From Rallus limicola (lineage: Eukaryota > Chordata > Aves > Gruiformes > Rallidae), in the NCBI GenBank assembly GCA_022605955.1, contig JAKCOZ010000003.1:54126179-54190178 (forward strand): a DNA stretch of 64,000 nt, written 5' to 3'. Under the pieces are notes generated by a model. That model ran no database searches. It worked only from the letters and a program-made list of their open reading frames with translations, and had not been told where the DNA came from. The first letter of the stretch is position 1, and every line of letters starts with the position of its first letter. Of the stretch, positions 48,660-61,507 are shown piece after piece. The position numbers were made by a program, and so were the translations under genes.

Positions 48660-51525
48660 TTATTAGAGTGTTAAATGAGAACCAGCTCTCCAGATTGACA
48701 TCTAAACAGTTAAAGAACAGATTTTTCCCTAGACTTGCCCATTGACCTTTATTTTCTGATTCTTAGTCTGCACTTGATAAAGTGCCAGAATATTCTATCT
48801 GAAGGTATGGTAACCTTTTGCATCAGAGAAATCTCATTGTTCTTGACTCCTGGCTGCTCATCAGAAAGATAATATTCAACTACAGACACTTTATTATCAC
48901 AAGTATTGCTATGTTAAACATGACCAGGAATAATTAAGAAACACACATTAAGTTACAATAATTGTATTTAGATTCATACATTGTCATGAAATGTGAATGT
49001 TGATGGTCAGCCATCATAGCATTTTCTAATTAATGTCAGCAAATAAGCAATGAAAGTAAACTATTGTTTGGGAACACAAGTTTCAACTTTTTTTTGCTTA
49101 ATTCCTTAGCCGATTAAAAATTAAAGTAATGCTTTATTTAGCTAACCAATATACAGAAACACCTATATGTTTCACCCCTGATCTATAACTATGGTATTTG
49201 TAAAAAGAATAGGTGACTGCTTTCATTTCCATAAATTCATTTCCAAGAAATTGTGAGAAAAGTTCTTAAGTAAGTAAAGATTTTGGATATGTAGGAATAG
49301 TAAAGGTTATGAAAAACTGTAGTGTTTAATTAATCTTTGCGGTCAGTTCCTATTAGATAGCACTTGTTGAATATACATACTCTCTTGAGATATCTAAATT
49401 TTAAACTCAAATGTTTCGACTCTGGAGTTTATTTTCTGTATAGTCCAGTAGCCCAGTGAGATGTTAGACAATATCATTATGGTCACTAAATGAGGAAAAC
49501 CTATTTGGCTGCCATGCACTTTCGTTGGGTGCTTTGGTTACTATTTTGAGTAAAGAAAAATAAATCTTCTACTGACTAATGCTACACCTGTTGAAATGCT
49601 GGGTACAAATCCAAATTGCAAACACATCTTTCTACCAGTTTTTATTGCAAGAAGTCAGAAAAATAACGAAGTAGGCTTTCAGGAAAATTAATTGCCGTAT
49701 TTAACCAGGAAAATAAGGACAGGACAGAATGGTGATCAGAGGGGAAAATATTTGTGGTGTATAAGATTATACACAATAACATGTTTTCCCTATAATATTT
49801 TAAGGAAACTAAGCAAAAAGTTTTCATAAGCCAAAAAGAAGAACTACATTAAGTGAAGCATAATTTAGTGCTTTTGATTTTTTCAGAAAGTTTGCATGTT
49901 TATCTACAATGATAAATAAACTCGTGCTCATCAGGCACATCTCTGATCATCAGAAAGTTCCTATTTCTGTTCCAGTTAAAGTGGTAAATTCCTTTGAAAA
50001 GGTTGTATACCTTGATTTCCATTTTAGTTCACTTGTCAAAAGCAAAGAGAGTGTTGCCATTCTTGTGCTGTAAGGATGTGAGGTGACACATCTGACAAGC
50101 AGAAATAGATTGGAAGTAAGTCCATTAATATATCTAAAATCATTTTGTAAGTGATCATTTTTAATATACACGAGGGAGTTACACCTACACATCCCAGGAA
50201 GAATATACTCTATTTGAATGTGGCTCATGTCCCCCTCCACTGCATATAATTAAGTCCTTTCTGGTTTAAATAATTTCTTCTCCAACCTTTTTCTCCATGC
50301 CTGAGATATTCTAAAGCTCAGTCCAGCAAAGACTTTTGACTGCTATCACTTGTGCTGGGAGGAAAATTAGGCTTTAATTTATGACAAAATCTCTGACACA
50401 GAACTCTGAAGTAGTAGAGTCTAAGTTTTTGGGAAAAGAGATTGTCTCTGACTCTGAGTTTTACAAGGGCATACCCAACAGTGCTGCAATTGCAACTACA
50501 TCTTGACTCCAACATAACAGTGTAATAATAATTGATAAAAATTTCCCAAATAAAAAATAATCTGAATAAACCTTGATCACAGAATGAAGAAAATCACCTA
50601 CCTTTAGAGGCCCATAGCTTTGCAGTGGTGCTGAACCCCTGCTAACACCTTCTGTCTCACAGTAATGAGAATAAAAAGAGAGATGGCATTTCTTCCCATC
50701 CACTTAAGAGATGTGAAGAGCAACCTGGCCTCACACAAAATTGCTGCACATCTACAAAGGTGAGCTCTCTTTGCTATATAAAATACTATAGCTAAGAATT
50801 CATTAATCTTCTATATTCTGCATTTTAAATGGACTTTGTATTGATTTTTATTACTGTTGGAAAAGACCCATTTATAGAGCAGTAGGTTAAAGAAAGAAGA
50901 ATGTGGTGTGAACTGGACTATTAAATGGGGAGAAATATCCTGATATATCCTTTGCCATTCTTAGGAAAAGTGACAGCATTGTTTCCCTGGAAATTCTTGC
51001 CCAGATCCTTTATGAAACTATTTGTATTAACTTCTGTTGTTGACCTTGGAAATTTACTACATGCATTAATGCGTCCTTGGGCAAAGACATTTGTCCCAAA
51101 GGCTTTACTTTCTGACTCTTCCATGCCTTATCTTTGTTGCCCTTTTATTTCCTTTTCGTCTGTTCAAAATGTTTTGATGTCTCCTTGTTAACATTTTCTT
51201 TCACTATAAATTAACATACATATTAAATATAGGTTAAAAAATATTAATGTAGCAATGCCAATTGTGAGACCAAAGAAAATGACAGAATTTTCTGTTTGTG
51301 AAACCTTTGGTTAACCTCTTAGTATACATGCATAATGATGTAGTCCTTAGTTTCATTATTACCTTCTAATTTTTCCTTTAGAAATGTGAGACTATTTACT
51401 GCACATTGCTGTCAATCTTCAGTAAATTAAAACCTGATCAGTATTTTGGTTTTGCCTCAATGCTTATGTATGATCCTAAGATATACTTCAAGATTTCAAA
51501 TTCTGCCTTTAGGATAGACCTTAGT
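48660..51525. other. AT-rich unique sequence, no gene seen
   Basis: No repeat tail or exon is recognised. Opposing frames at 50921-51124 (-) and 50925-51191 (+) overlap each other and lack motifs. Confidence 0.4.
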
Positions 51526-51529
51526 AAAC

Positions 51530-52015
51530 TGAAAATTATTGAGTTGGGAAAGGAGAACTGACTGGAGGTCATCTGTTCCAGCCACCTGTTCAAGCGGAGT
51601 CAGCTAGATTCAGCTGGATAGTACAGTGTCTAGATGGCATTTGAATATGCTCATGGATGGAGACCTCATAACCTCTCTGGGTAGCTTGTTCCAGTACTCA
51701 GTTACACTCACAACAAACAAATATTTCCTGATATTCCTATGGAACCTCCCATGTTTCAATTTGTTCTCATTGTCTCTTGTCCTGTCTCTGGACACTGCTG
51801 AAAAGATCCTGGCTCGGTCCGCTTTGCATCCTCCATTCAGTCATTTATATACATTGATAAGGTCTGCCTCTCCTTCTTCAGGTTGAATACTCACAGCTCT
51901 CACAGCCTTTCCTCACAGGAAAGATGCTCCAGCTCCTTAGTCATCTTTCTGGCCCTTTGCTGGCTTCTTTCCTCTCTTGTGCTGAGTAGCCCAGAACTTG
52001 ACACACCAGGCAGTG
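51530..52015 (-). mobile_element. CR1 LINE 3' region, truncated
   Basis: Antisense CR1 landmarks occur in order: GAGTTGGGAAAGGAGAACTG (51541), ATGGATGGAGACCTCATAAC (51653), GGGTAGCTTGTTCCAGTACT (51679), CTCATTGTCTCTTGTCCTGT (51765), TTCTTCAGGTTGAATACTCA (51873) and TCATCTTTCTGGCCCTTTGC (51941). The 3' end is near 51530 and the 5' truncation near 52015. The tail octamers at the 3' end are not preserved. Frames at 51610-51795 (-) and 51626-51886 (+) are readings of the repeat; the - frame retains the FVVSVTEYWNKLPREV part typical of CR1. Confidence 0.9.
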
Positions 52016-52713
52016 TGAGTCATACTCATACAGTTGGAGTATGAGTCTTTTCAATAAAAGAATCTATGCAATACTTCTTTCCAGCTGTTAATGAACAGCT
52101 ACTTTAAATTAATTTGTAGCTGCTAGGCAGGACCTGGATGAGGATTTTTAAAAAGGCATTAACTTGAGAATTAATGTGAGCAAATATTATTAATGAATAG
52201 GAAAGGTCTTGTGGAAATCAGGCTTTAAAAACACTGACTCTTATTGAAAGAATCCGTACTAAAAATTACCTAAGATGATATTGTTTCATATGCAAGAAGG
52301 ATAAGAAGCATGATGAAATGTCATTATGGGTATATCAACAGAATCTAAAAATCAAAATGGACTAGTCATAATCATGGGAAATAAAACACAGCCAAGGTAA
52401 TTATTAGGGAATGGCTTACAGAAAATGTTTATAAAACCAGAATGAATAATAAGTAAAAGTTCTTGCAAGTCACAAAGAACAAAATTGGTACGGAGAAATC
52501 ATTGTAGAAGCAAAACGATGAAAGGAGATTATGAAAACAATTAGATGTGTTTATATTTTATGTGATGCTTCATTGAGAAAGTGTCTCAATAGGCTATTTT
52601 GTGTATGTGGTAATAAGCATCAGATTAAATAGATATGGCTGAAGTATGTTATATATCTAATTAGTCTAATTTCACCTGAGTGCACTGTACATTAGGTAGC
52701 AATAGAAAAAGAA
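52016..52713. other. AT-rich spacer, no gene seen
   Basis: Nothing assignable between the CR1 fragment and the G run. Confidence 0.4.
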
Positions 52714-52737
52714 GGGGGGGGGGGGGGGGGGGGGGGG
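52714..52737 (+). repeat. Run of 24 G
   Basis: An uninterrupted G homopolymer of 24 bases flanked by GAA and AAAGG. The length is unusual in AT-rich DNA. Such tracts fold into quadruplexes and are hard to sequence, so the exact length may be wrong. Confidence 0.95.
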
Positions 52738-55700
52738 AAAGGTTGTTTCCTCTAGGTATAATCAGTCAGTAAGGTCAAATAAAGTTTACTCTGGAATTTG
52801 TAAACAACTAACCAGAACTATCAGTGTTATTAATTGCTATCTTCCAGTATACCAGATTTGATTTCAAAGAACAGAGAAGGAACCTGTCAAAATAAGGGTC
52901 CTGGAGAGGATGTGTTGAGGTCTGCTGGCCAAATAGCTGAGTCTAATCATTATTTTCATTTACAATTTAAAAGATTGGATAAAAGAACACGGATAAAAGG
53001 GCAGCTTATCAGACAATATTAGAATCAGAAAATCTCAGCTAAGTGGAGAAATGTAAAAAGTATCCAAGGTAAGAGAAATGCAAGATACTATAGTTGGAAA
53101 GTCACAAAAACTAAGAAATTATTCTACAGCACTCTGAAAAAATGATCTCAAGACCACAGCAGATCAAAAGCCTCATGTTAGCCTATACTGTGATGCCGCT
53201 TTACTTGACATATTCTTAGAATAATTATTAAAGAGGTTTTTAGTTAATCTTAGTGTTGTGAAATCATCTTCTGTAGTACCCTGTCCATTTTTAGTAACCA
53301 CAATTTAAGGTGTAGATGAAAAGGAGTACAGAAAACAATAATAAATATAAAACACCTGAATGATGAATGATAAAACATTGCAGGCTTCTGATGAAGAAGA
53401 GTGAAAGACTAATTCCTTAATGTTGTTTTCCCCTTTTTTTTGATGGGGTGGTTCAATGAAAATAATTGTAATTCTTCTATAAACTGATGTAGTCTTAGTC
53501 TGCTTTAGGCTTTTAAGGAAATGGGGAAAAGGTTGACATTTATAAAAATGGTTGATACTGAAAAAAACATATTTTAGGTGGTATAAAGGATTCAACCCTA
53601 AGGTTGCATTTTTAGGAAAGTGATGAGAAAATAGGGAGTTTTAATGGAAACTACTACAGCTCTGAGTATAGGAGGTGTTACTAGATAGCTGCCAAAATAA
53701 AGTATTTTATATATCTAAGAATGCAATTTGTGTTTTTAATTGCTCTTAAACTTTCTTCCAAAGAATTTTAATAACCTTATTCAATGTTTCTAAACCAGAC
53801 AGCATACCTTACAAGGTATATTCCTCTTCAGCCTTTACATGTCTACCTTTTCTTTGTAATTTATTTAATCCACCACTTAAAGTAGCCCATAATCCTTTAA
53901 GTCTATAAAGTTTAAAAGGTCCATCTGAAAATAATCTTATCTTTCTCTCAAACTCTGTTTCCTAGCAAATGTCATCTGTGTATGGTGCATTTTTTCTCAC
54001 AATTCCTCTACATATAAAACCAAAATATTTAGAAGTACAAGACACTAAACTTTGCTTCGTCTTCAATCGAGTAAAACACCACTTCCATCCAAACCAAGTG
54101 TTTCCTTTAACCTATTGAAGTAGCTCTCCTTTTAGGGTTTGTTAATGCCTATGATTAATTATTGTTTTATTTGACAATAAACCAAGATTTTCCTAGATTT
54201 TGAGACAAGCCTCTTCTTTTTCCACTCATATTACTCAGAAAAAAACCTTCTTGTGGTTTCACAAAGATTGTCCTTAACTAAGCTCAATATTTCAACTAGT
54301 ATTCTATTCTGCTGATAGCAGGCAGGCCTGAAAAAGGCAGGAATGCAAATTTCTCTTGGCTTTTGCCCCAAACAGAATTCCAGATGGTTCAAATAGTGAA
54401 CATCAGCTTGGAGCCAACAGTTGCACCCTACACACACAGACACTCAGAGCAACACTGGCTGGATGATTCTCCCTTTGAAAATACAGTGCCATAGAAACAG
54501 AAATGCCATTCAGCCTAAATTCATTTTCCTTTATACGTTCTGAGAAAATAAGAGAAAAATTAGAAAGTAGCTACTACCCACTGTGATGAAAAACTCCTTT
54601 TTGACGTGTTAGGAATAAAACAGTTTTAGCTGTTTCTTTTAATCAAATGTCATGAGGTTGGGCTGGTTTTAAAATAATGGGTGAAATGTGATGGCTGTTA
54701 CATGCTAGAGGTCATTAATACTAAAAATTGTCAATAGTTTACTAGAAAATGTTAAAATCAGACATTCTGTCTTTGTAGTGATGCAATGTATCTGTCACTC
54801 TAAAAACATTTTTCCCAAGTTTTTTCTTCATGGAAAAATGAAAAATATTCTGGTTGCATTCTTCTTAGATAAAGAAGCTTTTGGATATTTCTAAATCCTT
54901 AGTGAAATAGAAAGATCTAGAAAAATTAAAAAATTGAGACAGAAAAATTGTGGAAAGGTAAGACAGTGCTACATAAACACCTTGTTTGCTGAAGAGTGTC
55001 ATCACAGTAGTATTATACTATCTTCGTTCATAAAGGTGAGCAGTCCTTTGTGTTAAAACAAGCAAAGAATTGTTAAAAACCAAGTAACAGATACTGAGAT
55101 GTCAAAACTACATGTGATTTGCACGCTTGCAGGGAATTTGTGGCAGATCTGAAACACTTTATTCAGATATGCCATACTGTCTGACTTTACACAGCCAAAA
55201 AGAGTATTAGTTGGTTTTCTGAGACTTCAATGTCTCATGTAAATAGTATAAATATTATCATTATTTTGTTAACATCAACATTGAAGAAGTACAGTAATGT
55301 ATATATACTATTCTCTTATTTTGGAGGTTACAACAATTTGACCAATCAGTAAAAATTTGAGATAAAATCTGGCATGAATGTAAACGGTGCAAGGTCTAAT
55401 CAGATAACTTCTAAACAAACAGAAAAAAAAATTCACATTATTTCAGAAATAAACTTGCAAGGATTACCTGAAAAATAGCTACTATACAGACTGATCTAGG
55501 GACCAATTCAAATATATTTATTTGTTGCAATAGTTTGAATCCATTAGGAAATCAAAAGGGAAGAGAAGGGATATTTCTTTCTCTAGTAATATTAGTCTTC
55601 AGATCAGGGAAGTCACCTAACAGTGGGAAATATTGCTATTGATTTTCTGGGCACTAAGGACTTCATGTATTTTGAGTATTATCTTGGATTGTCGGCTGCT
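52738..55700. other. AT-rich unique sequence, no gene seen
   Basis: No mobile element is recognised. A small hairpin with arms ATACCTT and AAGGTAT lies at 53804-53819. Frames of 62-96 codons have no motif. Confidence 0.4.
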
Positions 55701-55729
55701 GTAACGCAGTCGAGTTGCCAGATCAGTAT

Positions 55730-56440
55730 GTACCTAGGTCTGGCAACTTCCATCATCCATACAGGTTAGACGATGCATTTGAAAGCAGCCCTGAGGAAAA
55801 GGACTTGGGAGTACATGTGGATGAGAAGCTGGACATGAGCCACCAAAGTGCATCTGCAGCCCAGAAAGCCAGCTGCATCCAGGGCTTTATCAAAAGAAGT
55901 GTGGCCAGCAGATCAAGAGAGGTGATTCTGCCCCTCTATTCTGCTCTGGAGCCCTCAACGCAAGAAGGACATGGACCTGTTGGAGCACGCCCAGAGGAGG
56001 ACCACAAAAATGATCATAGAGCTGGAGCACCTCTCCTAGGAAGACAGACTGAGAGAGCTGGGCTTGTACAGCTTGGAGAGAGAAGGCTCAGAGGGTACCT
56101 TATAACAGCCTTCCAAAGAAAGCTGGGGAGGAACCTTTCATAAGGGCATGTAGCAATAGGATGAGGGATAAAAAGGGTAACAGTTTGAAACTAGAAAAGG
56201 ATAGATTTAGGTTGGATATTAGAAAAAAAGTCTTCTTTATGAGGGTGGTAGATCACTGGAACATATTCCCCAGAGAGGCAGTGGAGGCCCCCTCCCTGGA
56301 GATACGCAAGATCAGGCTCAATGGGGCTTTGAGTGACCTGATTTAGTGAAGATATCCCTGCTTACTGCAGGAGAGTTGGATTAGATGACCTCTAAAAGTT
56401 TCTTCCAACTTTACACATTCTATGATTCTATATGTTATGG
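55730..56440 (+). mobile_element. CR1 LINE, 0.7-kb 3' end
   Basis: The longest single CR1 copy in the window, in sense orientation. Its frame retains YRLDDAFESSPEEKDLGVHV, then DEKLDMSHQS, matching the C-terminal RT region. After a frameshift at about 55960 comes RRTTKMIIELEHLS (about 55996-56037). The 3' UTR has TTTAGGTTGGATATTAGAAA (56207), TCACTGGAACATATTCCCCA (56253), GTTGGATTAGATGACCTCTA (56376), and the tail ATTCTATGATTCTATATG (56421). About 45 bases appear missing near 55950, between two copies of GCTCTGG-like sequence. The 142-codon frame (55715-56143) and the 61-codon frame (56161-56346) are fragments of the dead ORF. Confidence 0.95.
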
Positions 56441-57105
56441 AAAGTATACATACATGACATCCCCCACCAATTCAACCCATCCTAGGATTCTATGACATGC
56501 AGATACTATCAATATTTAATTAATATCTTGGATTTCAAGAATTAATGAGGTTCAATACACAAATGAACACTTTTTATAAACTCTAGTATATGCATTAATA
56601 AATGTGGTATGTATTTATATATGCTAATATATATATTATTATGTGTAAGATGGAAAAGGGAAAGCCTTTCACTTTTCTTCTTTACAGCCTTTCAGGGTTT
56701 AAAGCCAAACCACAGCTTGCTTTGTTGAATATTTTAAGAGCTTTTGAAAAAAAATGCATGTACAATCTGTGGGAACTAGAGCCCAATTAATCAACAACTT
56801 TGAGGTTTTCACATGGAAAATTGACATTCAATGGCTGCAAATGGTCAGCCGCGTAAAAATTAAATTTCCTTAAATGTAACCTTTCCAGTAGGAAGCTTCT
56901 CCTTTGCAAGAAGGCAAGACTGCAATTTACTTCTTCCCCAAGATTACCCTTTCCTTTTTCTTCTGCAACACTTCAGCAGAGAGATAATATTGTATATAAC
57001 TGAGTTTGGTGATAACTCCAGGCCTGAAAGATTCTTTTAAATATCAACACCCAAAGTTAAACATCTTGATAAGCATTTAGCTACAAACCTTCCATTAAAA
57101 TACAT
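56441..57105. other. AT-rich spacer between CR1 copies
   Basis: No gene or repeat family is recognised. Confidence 0.4.
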
Positions 57106-57107
57106 CC

Positions 57108-57238
57108 ACTAATGATGGGACTTTGGGTAACCCGGTCTAGTGGAGGATGTCTCTGCACATGGCAGATGGTTGGAACTAGATGCTCTTGGAGGTCCCTTTC
57201 AACCAAAACCAGTCTGTGGTACTCTAATTCTCTGATTC
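57108..57238 (+). mobile_element. CR1 LINE 3' end
   Basis: GATGGGACTTTGGGTAACCC (57114), GGTCTAGTGGAGGATGTCTC (57132), GGTTGGAACTAGATGCTCTT (57168), GGAGGTCCCTTTCAACCAAA (57189) and a decayed tail CTAATTCTCTGATTCC form the last 130 bases of an avian CR1. The 86-codon frame at 57112-57372 begins inside it. Confidence 0.92.
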
Positions 57239-57857
57239 CAAATTGGTTTGAAAATCTCAACTTTAATACCGTAAAGACCCCTCTGATTACTTTCTATTTG
57301 GGTTCTAAAATGGTGTTAAATGAACAAAAAGCAAACCCTCTCCACGTATTTTGGTGTCACACTGGAGCATAGAGAGAATCTTTTAGGTAGATCTAACTTT
57401 ACAACCTCAAACAAGCCCTTTAAATACTGAAAAATATATGGGCACTCCTGGCTATCACTGGCCAAAATTTTGTCTCAAGTTTCTCCGCTCTGCTATCTCT
57501 GGGATCCCATACATGTGAAAAATACAAAGCAAGGAGGACCCTGGCACATATGGAGAATGGACAAGGTACAGAAGCTACATGCATATTCTTTGAAACCTAC
57601 TCAAAGGATCAAAGTCCAAAACTTTTGGACAACTCATACCACTACCACTTGGAACTATAACAAAAGAAAGAAATTATGCTGTCAATTCTCACTTTTTCCC
57701 TGTCTTCAATCAAATCTAAAAGCTTTGTGACTGGGACACATACCCAGGCCATGAGGCATTTTCACCCCTCTCCCATAGTTTTTTTGTATCCAAGATGTAC
57801 AGTCTGGGGTAACAGCCAGATGGATGAAATACTGGTTGGATGATTGGGAGTTTTATT
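57239..57857. other. Unique sequence, no gene seen
   Basis: The 86-codon frame at 57470-57730 has no recognisable motif and no supporting context. Confidence 0.4.
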
Positions 57858-57943
57858 TTGAGTGATGTATAGTGCTTGATGTACAGGAAATTTTGTTTCC
57901 TTGAGTGATGTATAGTGCTTGATGTACAGGAAATTTTGTTTCC
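57858..57943. repeat. Perfect 43-bp tandem duplication
   Basis: Two identical 43-base units, 57858-57900 and 57901-57943, each starting TTGAGTGATGTATAGTGCTT and ending TTTTGTTTCC. There are no differences between copies, so the duplication is recent or the sequence is constrained. Confidence 0.97.
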
Positions 57944-59340
57944 TATTTAACACTCTTGTTTAATACAATCATCTAAGACATTAAACCAAAAGTTCCAACT
58001 ACATTATTATATCATACAAAAATTTGTGAATTAATTTCTAAAAACATGACTTGTAATCCTATGCAATTTAGAATACTATGATGATTTTCCAGATTGTGGC
58101 CCATCTTGTGCAGCTCCTTGTCATCTTGCCTTGTTGTCCAGTAAAACACAGAACCACAACCAATTAATAAGTACTGAAAATCACTGTTCTCTTCACTATA
58201 TTTCTCTTTAACAAATTCCTCTATTCCATAACTTCAGGTGTCTAATACCCTGGTCATATAAATACATTACGAGAGACATCACCACCCCTGAGGACATTAT
58301 TTGGCAGAGAGAAATGAAATTAGATATCCAAGCCATTTATGTAACATGGCAAAGGGAAATTTAGCATTTTTATTCTTGTAACAAATTTTATTTTTGCTCA
58401 ATCTGTCATGTCTGACAGATCAAAAGTGCCACTATTTCCAAATAACATTATTAGAAATTTTTTATGATGTGAAAAATTTAAAAATTTTCTTCCTAAATTC
58501 TAAAAGAAAAAATTAAATGTCAAGTTTTTCTTGAGGTGGGATTTCTAAATTTCAGGCAACTCTAGATATTACCTCAGAGACATGCATAAGAAATTCAAAA
58601 ATAGAGAAAGCTATTTCAGCTTTCTTGTCTCAGTTATGTTCTAAAGCACTGCCATTACTCACTAGCAGTAATCTTTTTAAGTTGTGAAAGAAAAAAGAAT
58701 CGGTTTTGACTATTTATTCCTAATTTGAAGATAAAAGATCATTTATTTTCTTAGCCATTTATGTTATGCAGTAAGGAAAATCTTTCATGACATTTGTTTA
58801 CAGTCCAGAGTCTGTAAATCTAGACGCAGAGTTTAGCATTATTTGAATTCTGTAGACAAAAAACAGTTATGCTAGTCTTTAATTTCCAAACATTTATTGA
58901 AAAATTGAGTCAATTCCATTGCTTTTTTGTTAATATATATTTAAAATATATGCGTATTTAAAATATGTGTGGATTTGTGATAGCAAGAAATACATTATTA
59001 TAGTCAATGTGCAACTCCTGTGAAATGATTATGTTATTCAAAGGTGTAATTTTTACGGTGTAAACTCATTTTAAAATAAGGTTCATTTTTGAAAGAGGAT
59101 TAATGAATTCCCTATAACAAAATCCTGGGTCTGCATATCATCATTCAGAAGCACAAAGCTTTAGAGGTAAAATTTCTCTATTTTGTAAGGCTATTAATGG
59201 GTTGTAATATCTCAAAAAAAAACAAAGTTCTGCTAAAAGATATGTTTAACTGTAGCAAAATCCCCTACTTAATGTTTCATTTCTATTTCCTTTGGTCAAT
59301 TATGTGGCTTTCTCTGCCAGTGACCTTGGAAACAGGAAGA
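57944..59340. other. AT-rich unique sequence, no gene seen
   Basis: Nothing assignable. Confidence 0.4.
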
Positions 59341-59452
59341 TATAAATATAGATATAGATATAGATATAGATAGATGAGATAGAGATAGAGATAGATGTTG
59401 ATGTAGATGTAGATGTAGATGTAGATGTAGATGTAGATGTAGATGTAGATAT
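59341..59452. repeat. Compound hexanucleotide microsatellite
   Basis: Blocks of ATAGAT, then GATAGA, then GATGTA units. The last block has one GATGTT and eight perfect GATGTA units (59394-59447). On the - strand it gives Tyr-Ile, Ser-Ile and then Ser-Thr dipeptides in the frame 59300-59494, which is not a gene. Confidence 0.96.
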
Positions 59453-61493
59453 CTCTTCTGTTAAATAGCTTATTTGTTTTGTGAATGTTAGCATATGCTA
59501 TAAATTACTGAGAACGGTCGTCTTTATGTTGCGAAATTATATTTGTGATTCTGAGTGATTTGCAAAGATTTACCACTTTATCAGAAGGGATGATAAGAGT
59601 TACAATGTCTATAAGGTGACATAAAGATGCCTAATACATAACTATATAACAAGTTAACTGAGAGGGGAAAGTAGTTGAACTCATGCTTTCCCACATCCTA
59701 CAATGTCTTTGTATCACAAAGAATGGAGAAGAAAATCTTCTTTTGGGAAAGGGAAACTGGAAGCTGAAATTCCAAGCTTAGGTAAAAATAAACAAACATT
59801 ATTCAAAAGGTGTTGTCCCCCAGATTTGCACTTCTTCAGCTTGACTCATTTTGTACTGTAGATGTCCACTGTTGTCAACTGATGTGATCCAGCTGATGCC
59901 TTACAGATGCAATGTTCGGGGGTGCTGCTGCACTTTGCCAGGAGAAGAAAGCGCTGGGAAAAGCACTCGATAAAAAAGTATGGGCAGCAAATAGCTGAGA
60001 GATGTGATGTAGTGCCAGAGGGCATATATTGAAGACGTCTTGACTAATAGTGAGTGAGGAGAGCCATTGTTTTCTTTCTTTTCCTTAGAAAACGTGTATA
60101 TCTCAGAAGAGTTTTCTTCCCAACCTGCCTAAATTCTATGTGGGAAGTAGTTTGGTATGATTCCGGGATTCAGAAAAGTTATCAACATAAATCTCCTAGA
60201 CTTGATAACCAGGGTTAAAAGTGCACACACACAAGGTTAGATAGGTTCCTCATTTTTGTTATCTTTCACTGGCAGAGAGGAACACTTTGTCGTTCATTTT
60301 TAGAACTCTGCATTTTTCAGTTATCTTCTTCACAATGTTTCTTCATATATACTATATACATATATCAAATAATACTTAATTTGAATTACAGCCTCAAAAG
60401 AAGAAATAATACTCTGTCCCACCCCCAAAAAAACGTTACAGGTGGGTTGAGCATCTTGCTAGGTTTATCCCCACCTGTATACCTTGTACAAATACCCCTA
60501 TTTTACAGAAATAGCCTTTCAGCCAGAGTCCACATGAGAAGGCATGCAGTAAGTCTACTTATTGTGCATTTTGAAGAGGAAGGAGACAACTACTTTTCAA
60601 ATAAAAAGGAGTTTCCTGTATTGCATACTTTGTACTAAGAACTTATGCAGCATGTTGATTTCATAGGGCAGAGGCAACATTGCAAGAAGTGGGGGCCTAG
60701 GTCTCGGGCTTGACACTAGAGGGAGAAAGGAGTCTCATAATAATACAACAGATTATTCCTCCTCATTCTCAAAAATCAATCACCATAGTTTGAAGACCCT
60801 TATCTTTTCTTCATTTTTCCCAAAAACATTTTTTCATTTGGTTTTCCCTCACCCATTCTTATGAAGAGCAGAAAGTTCAGTGTTCAGCTGAGCTGATGTG
60901 GAAAACAAAATGAAGTTCATGTTCAAATTAGACAGGTTGCTCAGCCAAATCTCTCAACAGGCAGAACAGAAATCTCTTACAGTCTAGAGCTGCTTTCTAT
61001 TTGAAGTAGCAAAAGAAGTAATGAGTTACTTTTCTATGTTGGTATACATGCCTAATTGAGAAGAGCTGGAAGCCTCGGCATAGGAATAATGGACCGAAGA
61101 TAAGAAAGAAAGAGCCAGATATGAAAGAAAAAAAAAAAAATCACTGAAATCTCCTTCTAGATCTGGAGTGAATTGGAGACAAATCCTCTGCCAATGAAAA
61201 TTGTTACCAGTAGTAGCAGTCTACACAAAATGCTTGGCTGCTAGCCGACAGTAGTTTCCCTGTGCCAGATTCCTGTGAAGGGGGCAGTGTGGACCTGTTA
61301 CTTTCATGTACATAAAGTACAAAGAAATAAAAGCTCTTGTTGTTGTTGTTCTTGTTAAAGAAAAGCTGGCAAATATTTTTATTTTCTGCAACTAGTCTTG
61401 GCAGGCCATGAAAGCCAGCTGTGCACAGTGAAACACCTGTACAATGGAGAAGCAAGCAATAACAGAAAACCAGCGATAACTGAATGAAGGTGC
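59453..61493. other. Unique sequence, no gene seen
   Basis: No mobile element or exon is recognised. A run of about 13 A occurs near 61128-61140 and a short TTG repeat at about 61337-61350. Confidence 0.4.
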
Positions 61494-61507
61494 TTTTTTT
61501 TTTTTTT
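61494..61507. repeat. Run of 14 T
   Basis: An uninterrupted T homopolymer. Confidence 0.95.

Noticed and set aside
50921..51191. Overlapping frames on opposite strands (67 and 88 codons)
   Set aside because: Neither has a recognisable motif, and mutual overlap suggests a chance stop-poor interval.
59300..59494. Frame encoding Ser-Thr and Tyr-Ile dipeptide repeats
   Set aside because: It is a translation of a hexanucleotide microsatellite.
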